DNA of 35,148 bases, taken from positions 1 to 35,148 of the forward strand of contig JABJFC010000058.1 in NCBI GenBank assembly GCA_018662925.1. Direction: 5' to 3'. The position numbers and the translations under genes are program-made. Position 1 is the first letter of the stretch, and every line of letters begins with the position of its first letter. Under the pieces are notes generated by a model. The model was not told the DNA's origin and ran no database searches. It was given only the letters and a program-made list of their open reading frames with translations. This DNA comes from Alphaproteobacteria bacterium. GTDB lineage: Bacteria; Pseudomonadota; Alphaproteobacteria; 16-39-46; JABJFC01. Shown in pieces: positions 1-6,487 of the stretch.

Positions 1-767
1 ACTTTTTCTAAAGCACTCCAAAAACCCATAGCTCCATCCCCTATGGCCAATTTGGGTGGAACAGAAAGCCCTCGGGCTTTAAGGTCTAACAAAAGCTCAC
101 TCCAACTTTGCGTGCTTTCTCGATAGCCATCAATAAAACCTACCAATTCCTTCTTACCCTCAGGTGTCGCTCCTATGATAACCAACATACACGTCTTGTC
201 ATCTTCCATACGAGCCTGGAGGTAAACGCCGTCTGCCCAGATGTACGCATAGTTCCGGCTATCCAATCGCCGCTTGCTCCAATGCTTTAATTCCTCTTTC
301 CAGTGCTGACGTAATCGAAGAACTGTATCTGCAGAAAAACCTACTGCATCCTTGCCGAGCAAAACTGGCATCACTTCAGAAAAGTCACCTGACGATATAC
401 CTTTCAAATACAGATATGGAAGCGCAGCTTCTACACTCTTACTGCGCCGAACATATGGGGGAAGCAACTGAGAGGCAAAACGGATAGAATCATCCACTCT
501 TTGCCCGTTACGATCTCTTGAGCGAGGAACCCTTACAGGAATGGATCCTATCCCTGTAATAACTTTCCTCTCTGGCAAATGCCCGTGACGTACGACTCTC
601 TTTCTACCATTCTTCAGCCGCTCGTGTGCATGACCGTCTATAAATGACGCAAACTCTGCTTCAATTGCTTGTAGTACCAGCCCTTGTGCTCCTTTGCGTA
701 GAACTTCTGTTAGCTGATCTTCAAATTCTCCTGGCTGTTTTAGATTTATTACGGTACTTTTCTTCAT
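1..767 (-). CDS. IS256-family (Mutator-like) transposase, 3' part cut by window edge
   Basis: An open frame runs leftward from an ATG at 765-767 to the window edge, giving 255 visible residues of a family that is usually about 400. It would encode the DDE transposase that cuts and moves an IS256-type element. The first catalytic aspartate is visible as WADGVYLQ (D179) and the second as AIGDGAMGFW (D244). The catalytic Glu would lie beyond the left edge. The N-terminal part carries the usual region starting MKKSTVINL and the arginine-rich KNGRKRVVRHGHLPER stretch. A ribosome-binding-like AAAGGA lies about 8 bases upstream of the start. No stop or frameshift interrupts the visible part, so it may be intact, but the 3' end and terminal repeats cannot be checked here. 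The family call is by motif recognition and I am confident of it. Confidence 0.88.
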   Translation of the reverse strand, partial: MKKSTVINLKQPGEFEDQLTEVLRKGAQGLVLQAIEAEFASFIDGHAHERLKNGRKRVVRHGHLPERKVITGIGSIPVRVPRSRDRNGQRVDDSIRFASQLLPPYVRRSKSVEAALPYLYLKGISSGDFSEVMPVLLGKDAVGFSADTVLRLRQHWKEELKHWSKRRLDSRNYAYIWADGVYLQARMEDDKTCMLVIIGATPEGKKELVGFIDGYRESTQSWSELLLDLKARGLSVPPKLAIGDGAMGFWSALEK

Positions 768-867
768 GGCGTATCATTCCTTTCTTTTGGACGTTGATGA
801 TTGTGGATTCACCAACACGATACGCCACATCTCTTTTTTTGTCCGTCACCAACTTTCGCGATTAACT

Positions 868-1377
868 CTATTTGTTTTGGCGAATTTCTATCTGCTGCCC
901 CTCGCTCAGTCCTTTGTTGATGCTATTCAATGCTGCCGTATTGCTTCCACTCTTGTCTATATTGACCTTTGTAGGAAGCCCATTGTTATTAATGGACTTC
1001 TTGAAAAAAGCCCTGGATGCTTTTTCATCTCTTCTTGCTCGCAGGAGAAAATCAATGGTATCCCCATATTTATCAACGGCCCTATAAAGATAAATCCATT
1101 TTCCATTAAGCTTGAGATAAGTCTCATCCATCCGCCAACTACCGTTTGCAGACCTTTTACGCTTGCGAACGCGTTTTTCGAGAAGAGGGACAAATTTCTT
1201 GACCCATCTTTGTAACGTTGAGTGGTCAATGGTTGCACCACGTATGGTCATCATTTCTTCTAAATCACGATAGCTCAGGGAGAATCGGCATTTCATGTAA
1301 ACAAACGTCATGATGGCTTCAGGCGACGAGCAAAATCCCTTGAAATGGGGCAGCAGTTTTGACGAAATTTGAAACAT
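868..1377 (-). pseudogene. IS6/IS26-family transposase, C-terminally truncated
   Basis: This frame encodes about 169 residues of an IS6-type DDE transposase, which is normally about 230-240. Diagnostic blocks are [18 protein letters not shown], an [13 protein letters not shown] helix-turn-helix, [21 protein letters not shown] (first D) and [12 protein letters not shown] (second D). The frame stops just after IEIRQNK, before the conserved segment that carries the catalytic Glu, so the protein should be inactive. I place the start at the ATG at 1375-1377 because GGAGGT sits 4 bases upstream. A GTG at 1387-1389 would add four residues and overlap that site. The element's outer end is seen at 1445, but no matching right end is found between 768 and 868, so the 3' part was deleted. 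It is inserted in or beside an IS1380-like fragment. Confidence 0.85.
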
Positions 1378-1426
1378 TTTTACCTCCACTGTTTGCGGAG
1401 AGAATATTCGTTTTACCCAAACTATT

Positions 1427-1445
1427 CAACAGACGCGACAGAACC
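1427..1445 (-). repeat. IS6-type terminal inverted repeat (single surviving end)
   Basis: On the minus strand this reads GGTTCTGTCGCGTCTGTTG. The first 11 bases resemble the GGxxCTGTxGC ends of IS6-family elements, and it lies about 50 bp upstream of the IS6 transposase start, where the left end should be. No partner copy is found on the far side of the truncated gene. The assignment is from remembered family ends, not from an alignment. Confidence 0.5.
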
Positions 1446-1446
1446 A

Positions 1447-1567
1447 GATAGTATCTTACTTCCTTTGATAGCCCTATCTTTTGGCAAAACTCTCCAAACA
1501 AAATAAGTCCAGAATTAGACGTTAACGTTTCTTTGCTTGATTTTAGGGAAAATGATGCTAGCTTCAT
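1447..1567 (-). pseudogene. N-terminal fragment of an IS1380/IS4-like transposase
   Basis: About 40 residues beginning MKLASFSLKSS and containing LTSNSGLILFGEFCQKIGL resemble the N-terminus of IS1380-type DDE transposases, where a 'LT...GGLxLLGE' block opens the protein. The similarity ends at about 1446, where the IS6 terminus begins. The gene was therefore probably split by IS6 insertion and its remainder lost. The frame runs on into IS6 sequence to 1319, but that part is a chance continuation. No catalytic residues are present. The family is tentative; that it is a transposase remnant is the safer part of the call. Confidence 0.45.
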
Positions 1568-1583
1568 AATTGTATTTCTTAAG

Positions 1584-1620
1584 AAGGGGTTACGTTTGCA
1601 CCTAATGAGTGTAACCCTTT
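1584..1620 (+). terminator. Possible stem-loop, terminator-like
   Basis: AAGGGGTTAC (1584-1593) pairs with GTAACCCTTT (1611-1620), giving ten pairs with one G-T wobble around a 17-base loop. Only four T follow, so Rho-independent termination is uncertain. The loop is also long for a terminator, and the arms could instead be remains of an IS end beside the transposase fragment at 1447-1567. Confidence 0.3.
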
Positions 1621-1828
1621 TCCTCTTCTTTTCCAGCTATTTCCTCGCACTCAGAGCTTTTTTGATTTCCTATCGCGGATCTTGGGTTCTCTGTCTCTCC
1701 AGATTTTCTTGATTACAGGCATAGTGGGATAGTTTATAAATGTTTTTGTGCAAACTTTTTATCTGCATAGTAGGTCTCCTTTGTTTTTTAGAACAAATAT
1801 ACTCTGGAGGCCTTCTTTATTTTTGACA

Positions 1829-1862
1829 AGCAGTAAGAGGGGGATATCCCCCTCTTACTGCT
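1829..1862. repeat. Perfect 34-bp palindrome without spacer
   Basis: The left arm AGCAGTAAGAGGGGGAT (1829-1845) is followed directly by its exact reverse complement (1846-1862). Pairing stops sharply on both sides. There is no T-run on either strand, so it is not a standard terminator. It sits upstream of the IS1595 remnant and about 250 bp before the NRPS operon. A miniature-element end, a protein-binding operator or a bidirectional transcript hairpin are all possible. Confidence 0.85.
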
Positions 1863-1948
1863 GTCTTCTCTGTCTCACATCTGTCTGGACTAGTACAAGT
1901 CTCAAATTTAACAAATCTCCGCCCCTGCCTTCTCTTTTTAAAAAAAAG

Positions 1949-2068
1949 GGGGAAAGTCCTGATGAAACTTTTATCTTGCATCTGAAGGAATGTGAGTTTA
2001 GATTTAATGATAGAAAAAATAATCTGTATGCTATCATGGTAAGAATTTTGAGGAAAAATCCTCTCTAA
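1949..2068 (+). pseudogene. C-terminal remnant of an IS1595-family (ISXO2-like) transposase
   Basis: The final 39 codons before the stop at 2066-2068 contain FILHLKECEFRFNDRKNNLY and end LRKNPL. This matches the C-terminal block of IS1595/ISXO2-type transposases, where an H-x-K-E-x-E-F-R-x-N-x-R motif carries the last catalytic Glu. The upstream frame back to 1748 does not look like transposase, so the rest of the gene is gone. The remnant ends only 45 bp before the first NRPS start and may now serve only as the operon leader. Confidence 0.7.
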
Positions 2069-2113
2069 AGTTCACCAGACCTTTCTTTTAGTTAAGTGTC
2101 TCCACAGGCTGTT

Positions 2114-5100
2114 ATGAAGAAAAAAGAATATGAAATGATGCAACAGGATAACGTAGCCTGCCGCAAAAAAAAATCTCTTCTTCCCTCTCCTGTTTTTCAA
2201 TATTTTGAACAGATTGCGCTAGATGATCCCAAAAAGTGTGCCGTTATTAACAAACAATCCAGCATAACATATGGAGACTTACTCAATGACGTTTTGCAAT
2301 TGAGTCATGCACTACAAAAAATCGGAGTTACTACTGGAAACACTGTTATTTCAACCCTAACACCTTCTCTCAACCTTATAAAACTACAGCTAGCACTTCA
2401 CCATTTGAGGGCCACTTATCTTCCTATAGACCCTTGCTTTCCTAAAAAACGAATTGAGTTTATTGTGAAAGAAGTAACCCCTATCCTTTTGTTTGCAGAG
2501 TCGAAAAACCTAGACAAATTTTTGGGAATCACCCCCAGCATCACTGTAGATCAAATCTTAAAAAATGAAAGAAGAACTCCTCTCAAGTTAGAGAAAAGAA
2601 AACCGGATAATAAGGTAGCATATATTTCATACACCTCCGGCTCAACTGGCACACCTAAAGGTGTTCAAGTGACATATAATAATTTTCTTAGCTTACTTCA
2701 CTCTGTAAAAGAGGAACTGCCATTTACTAGATCAAGCACCATGCTGTTTTTTTCAAAACCTTGGTTTGATATTACTAATGTGGAAATCTTCCTTCCACTG
2801 CTAAATGGAGCTAGCATAGCAATCCCGCCTAAAGAATCCTTTCTGAATGGAAAAAGTCTCTCAAAATTTTTGAACTCGACCAAAACAACTGTTATGCAAA
2901 CAACACCTTCCATATGGCATATTTTGATTGATTCTGGTCTAGAAAAGCATCCTCAAATTACTTCAATTTCCACAGGAGAAGAGCTAACACAAGAGTTAAA
3001 CCAATCACTTCACTCCCACTTCAAAAGAGTTTGGAATTTTTATGGCCCAACGGAGTGTACAATTTATGCGACAGCAAGTTGCACAGCACCTGGATCAAAG
3101 CCTTCTATAGGCACACCTCTTCAAAATACTCAGATTTTAATATTAACGCCTGAAGGAAAAGAAACAAAAAAAGGAGAAGCAGGAGAGATTTATATTGGAG
3201 GACAGGGAGTATCAGCAGGCTACCTTAAGAGACCCAAAGAAACAAAAGAAAAATTTACGACCCTAGAAACATTTAAAATGAAAGGTCATTTTTATAAAAC
3301 AGGAGATGTGGGAAAAATCTTACCAAACGGGCAAATCAGCTTCTTGGGTAGAAAAGACTCTGAGGTGAAATTCAGAGGGTACAGAATTGATCTTCGTGAA
3401 ATAGAGCATACAATTCGAAAAGTTTCTACTGTGAACAATGTTCTTGTGCGCCCTTTAAAAAAACAAAAAAACAGGCAAAAACTCTGTGCTTATATTATCT
3501 TGAAAAATGACTCCCTTTGCATCAACAAAAAAAAGCATGAAGAAATTGAGGTAAACAGATGGCAAGAAATATACAATAGTGTCTACAAGACAGAAGAGAC
3601 TTCTCTAGGAGAGACGTTCAATACTACAGGCTGGAGAGATAGCTATGAAGGAAAAGCTTTCAATCCTTTGGAGGTTGAGAATGCTACAAATAACATTGTA
3701 GACCGTATCTTATCATATAAACCCAAAAGAATTTTAGAAGTTGGCTGTGGAACTGGATTACTATTGTTTAAACTGGCTCCATTCTGCAAAGAGTACACTG
3801 GAACAGATATTGCTAAAGCTGGATTAGACTTCATACAGCAGAAGGCAAAAGAAAAGGGCTTATCAAACATCTATTTATTGAACCAGGAAGCCCGCTGTAT
3901 AACAGGCCTAAAAAAATCGTATGATGTTATTGTGATTAATTCCGTTATACATCATTTTCCAAGTGAATCCTATTTATCCGATGTCATGCTAGCACTAGAA
4001 CCTCTTCTTTCAGAGGAAGGAGTCATAATTGCTGGCGATATTCGCAATAGACAACTTATACGACACTATTACTGCTCTATTGCAATGCAAAGAGCAGAAA
4101 CCCATACGCCTTATCAAGAGATTCTCAAACAAATTAATGACTCTATCCATAAAGAAAAACAGCTCCTATTACCCCCCTCATTTTTCAAGAAATATTTTCA
4201 AGAGAGAGATGTGTTTCAGCACATTGAAATTTCCCCTAAAATTTCCGAAGACACAAATGAGATTACAAAATTTCGATATGATGTTGCTCTATCAAAAAAA
4301 GCTTTTTCGTATCACTCTCTTACATTGCACCAATGGATGGAAAAAACATGGACCTTAACCGCAATTGATTCAAAACTCAAAGCAGGAGAAAGTTTTCTTA
4401 TTAAGGGCTTTCCCAATGCAAAACTAAGGCATGAGAATACCTTTCTTTCAAAACTAAATGGAAGAAAAAACATGAAAAACTTCTTTGATCCCCATGAATT
4501 TAGCTCCTGTTCGAAAATAAACTACATAGACTTATACTCTCTTGAAAAAAAAGCTGTTCATTATGGGTATATTTTTGAAGCAAGTTGCTTGAACTCTGAC
4601 GAAAAAGGAACATGTGACATTTCCTTTATTAAAAATAATAGCCTCCCTAAGAAAGTGAATTTTCTAGGAATAGATTCCCGTTCAGATAAACCTGAAAAAT
4701 CCTTCGGTGAAGAGAAAGCCCAGGATCTTGCTAAAATAGAAATATATGATGAATGCAAGAAATTTCTCCCGGAATACATGATCCCTTCTAACTTTATTTT
4801 CCTAAACTCTTTTCCCTTAAACTCTAGTGGAAAAGTTGAAACAAAAAAACTTCCAGAGCCACACTACCATTCAAGAATACTCAAAGATGAATATGTTGAA
4901 CCACAGAATCAAATAGAAGAAAATCTTGTCAGTGTTTGGAAAACAGTCCTTAATCTAGACAAAATAGGCATTGAAGATAATTTTTTTCGTCTAGGGGGAG
5001 ACTCTATACTCTGCATGCTCATGATCAGAAAAGCAAAAGAGTATGGTCTTTTTATTGATTTTCAAACCGTTTTTTCAAAACCAACGATTCATGCTATTGC

Positions 5101-6487
5101 TCAAAACATACAGCATGAAAAAAACTCTCCTTTAGAGCGAGAATCTGTAGAGATAAAGGATGCTTCTACCGTCCCCCTAACACCCTCTCAGCAGCTTATG
5201 TGTTATCCCATGCGCAGCAATAAGAATGTTTACTGCCAACATGCTCTCTTGCAGGCAACAGACCATGACAAACTACCCGAAGCTATACAGAAAGCCGCAC
5301 AAGCTCTAATTGAAAAATATGATGCTCTACACTCAACTGTTTTAAAAAACACGCAGAGAAGGTTAGAGCTATCTTTTTCTCATCCAATAAAATCGCGCCT
5401 GATTTATAGAGAAACACATTTACCCCACAATAACGATATAGATAGAAAAGAAACACTTGAGAAACATGCACAAAGTATTTTCAACTCTTTAGATTTAGAA
5501 GAGGGGAAACTGATTGCGCTAAATTATATAAAAATTGGAACCGAAATTCGCATACTATTTGCAGTGCATTCTTTGGTGGCAGACAGTATTTCTTTTAAGA
5601 TTTTGCTCGAAGAGTTTAAAAAGAATACTATCCGTCTTCTCCTCCAAAAGAAAACAAACACTACTAAATCCAATTTTTCCTTTAAGAAATGGGGTTTGTA
5701 TTTGCAGCAACACAAGCAAAGTATTGTGAATGAGGAAGAGTTAGATTATTGGAAAAAAGTTGAAGAAAAAAAAATAATACCCCTTCTTTCCAGGCAAAAA
5801 AGCTCTACTGTTCTGGGGTTTAAAAGAGACTTCAATCCCAAATATACAACTATGCTATTAAACAAAATACAAAAGAATTCGCTTGAAACACGGTCGGCCC
5901 TAATGACCGCTTTTGCCTATACCTTACGCAATGAATTTGGAGATGAGACCGTTGAAATAGAGAGCCATGGTAGATACGATACTATTTTCTCGGATCAATT
6001 AGCCGATGCCATTGGGCAATTCTCAACTTACTTTCCTTTTAATGTTGAATTAACGAAAGGAGTGAATTTTTGGAAAAACGCAAAAACTTTAGAAAAAAAA
6101 ATACAACAAATCCCTTTTAGAGGAGCCCATTACCAATTACTTAAACTCTCTTCATTTCTCACACTACAGAATACACGCCCCAGAGTTGCTTTCAACTATC
6201 TGGGAAAGTGGGATAGCTCTGGAGACAAAACTATGGAAGAGTGCTCTCTTTTTATTTCTTCTGCACCAGAGAGAATAAAAAATACTCAATATGATCAGTA
6301 TGAAAATCTTGTAGGGCTTTCTGTTAACATTTTAAATATCAATGATGCATTCTCTTTTGCTTTTAAATATGATCCTTCTGTCTTTTCAGAGCCTCTGATT
6401 CTCAAATTTTCCGATGAACTTTTTTCTGCTCTAGAAAAAACAGCAGAAGGAAACCCACTTCTAATTCAAGAGAAAAAAATTGCCTAA
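2114..6487 (+). CDS. NRPS gene 1: A-MT-T-E module (N-methylating), no condensation domain
   Basis: A single-module synthetase of about 1457 residues. Residues below are counted from the alternative GTG at 2096. The adenylation domain (about 32-930) shows YTSGSTGTPKG (179), FYGPTE (316), YKTGD (400), FRGYRIDLREIE (426) and the catalytic Lys913 in SSGK. An N-methyltransferase (about 490-735) is inserted between motifs A8 and A10, with LEVGCGTGLL (546) and a downstream NSVIHHFPS block. The carrier domain has DNFFRLGGDSI with Ser970 for phosphopantetheine. A C-terminal epimerization-type domain starts near 1026, but its HHxxxDG reads HSLVADS (1158-1164), so the catalytic second His is Ser. The specificity code DIVQITFIYK is closest to glycine codes (5 of 10 positions). 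I prefer ATG 2114 because AGG lies just upstream, whereas GTG 2096 has no ribosome-binding site. With no C domain it can only start a chain. Confidence 0.93.
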   Translation: MKKKEYEMMQQDNVACRKKKSLLPSPVFQYFEQIALDDPKKCAVINKQSSITYGDLLNDVLQLSHALQKIGVTTGNTVISTLTPSLNLIKLQLALHHLRATYLPIDPCFPKKRIEFIVKEVTPILLFAESKNLDKFLGITPSITVDQILKNERRTPLKLEKRKPDNKVAYISYTSGSTGTPKGVQVTYNNFLSLLHSVKEELPFTRSSTMLFFSKPWFDITNVEIFLPLLNGASIAIPPKESFLNGKSLSKFLNSTKTTVMQTTPSIWHILIDSGLEKHPQITSISTGEELTQELNQSLHSHFKRVWNFYGPTECTIYATASCTAPGSKPSIGTPLQNTQILILTPEGKETKKGEAGEIYIGGQGVSAGYLKRPKETKEKFTTLETFKMKGHFYKTGDVGKILPNGQISFLGRKDSEVKFRGYRIDLREIEHTIRKVSTVNNVLVRPLKKQKNRQKLCAYIILKNDSLCINKKKHEEIEVNRWQEIYNSVYKTEETSLGETFNTTGWRDSYEGKAFNPLEVENATNNIVDRILSYKPKRILEVGCGTGLLLFKLAPFCKEYTGTDIAKAGLDFIQQKAKEKGLSNIYLLNQEARCITGLKKSYDVIVINSVIHHFPSESYLSDVMLALEPLLSEEGVIIAGDIRNRQLIRHYYCSIAMQRAETHTPYQEILKQINDSIHKEKQLLLPPSFFKKYFQERDVFQHIEISPKISEDTNEITKFRYDVALSKKAFSYHSLTLHQWMEKTWTLTAIDSKLKAGESFLIKGFPNAKLRHENTFLSKLNGRKNMKNFFDPHEFSSCSKINYIDLYSLEKKAVHYGYIFEASCLNSDEKGTCDISFIKNNSLPKKVNFLGIDSRSDKPEKSFGEEKAQDLAKIEIYDECKKFLPEYMIPSNFIFLNSFPLNSSGKVETKKLPEPHYHSRILKDEYVEPQNQIEENLVSVWKTVLNLDKIGIEDNFFRLGGDSILCMLMIRKAKEYGLFIDFQTVFSKPTIHAIAQNIQHEKNSPLERESVEIKDASTVPLTPSQQLMCYPMRSNKNVYCQHALLQATDHDKLPEAIQKAAQALIEKYDALHSTVLKNTQRRLELSFSHPIKSRLIYRETHLPHNNDIDRKETLEKHAQSIFNSLDLEEGKLIALNYIKIGTEIRILFAVHSLVADSISFKILLEEFKKNTIRLLLQKKTNTTKSNFSFKKWGLYLQQHKQSIVNEEELDYWKKVEEKKIIPLLSRQKSSTVLGFKRDFNPKYTTMLLNKIQKNSLETRSALMTAFAYTLRNEFGDETVEIESHGRYDTIFSDQLADAIGQFSTYFPFNVELTKGVNFWKNAKTLEKKIQQIPFRGAHYQLLKLSSFLTLQNTRPRVAFNYLGKWDSSGDKTMEECSLFISSAPERIKNTQYDQYENLVGLSVNILNINDAFSFAFKYDPSVFSEPLILKFSDELFSALEKTAEGNPLLIQEKKIA
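2189..6430 (+). other. Module 1 (A1-nMT-T1-degenerate E1)
   Basis: The adenylation code DIVQITFIYK shares D235, I236, Q278, I330 and K517 with glycine activators such as DILQLGLIWK. With the embedded N-methyltransferase, an N-methylglycine-like unit is the best guess, at low confidence. The E1 domain also departs from consensus outside the active site: EGHGRE reads ESHGRY, the GWFTSxYP block reads GQFSTYFP, and the PxNGxGYG block reads PFRGAHYQ. The FNYLG block is kept (FNYLGKWD). Confidence 0.75.
6473..6479 (+). other. Seven-A slippage tract at the gene 1/gene 2 junction
   Basis: Gene 1 ends GAG AAA AAA ATT GCC TAA. Gene 2 is in the +1 frame and its only available start is the TTG right after the A run. 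Removing one A gives GAG AAA AAA TTG CCT AAA, which joins both genes in one frame. The gene 2 frame is closed by TAA at 6462-6464, so no earlier start exists. Transcriptional slippage, translational coupling or a sequencing error would all fit. Confidence 0.6.

Larger units (their letters stand above)
1568..2113. other. Gene-free spacer upstream of the NRPS operon
   Basis: Apart from the hairpin (1584-1620), the palindrome (1829-1862) and the IS1595 C-terminal remnant (1949-2068), I see no gene here. A plus-strand frame spanning 1748-2068 has no recognisable protein until its last 40 codons. No convincing paired -35/-10 promoter stands out on either strand. The operon promoter must lie here or inside the IS remnants, but I cannot place it. 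Confidence 0.5.

Noticed and set aside
766-1215. 149-codon plus-strand frame
   Set aside because: It is antisense to the IS6 transposase and the start of the IS256 gene, with no protein-like motifs.
1319-1446. 3' part of the minus-strand frame 1319-1567 as a real gene
   Set aside because: It reads through the IS6 terminus and overlaps the IS6 transposase start in another frame. Only 1447-1567 looks like transposase.
1829-1862. Rho-independent terminator
   Set aside because: There is no T-run on either strand next to the palindrome and no loop, so I list it as a repeat only.
1748-2068. 106-codon plus-strand frame before the NRPS genes
   Set aside because: Only its last 40 codons resemble a protein (IS1595 C-terminus). 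The first part is low-complexity translation across the palindrome and spacer.
4029-4358. 109-codon plus-strand frame inside gene 1
   Set aside because: It is out of frame within the methyltransferase region and has no recognisable motif or ribosome-binding site.
5171-6430. Final domain of gene 1 as a condensation domain
   Set aside because: The FNYLG block, the IGQFSTYFP block and its position after T with no A domain behind it match epimerization domains better, though degenerate.
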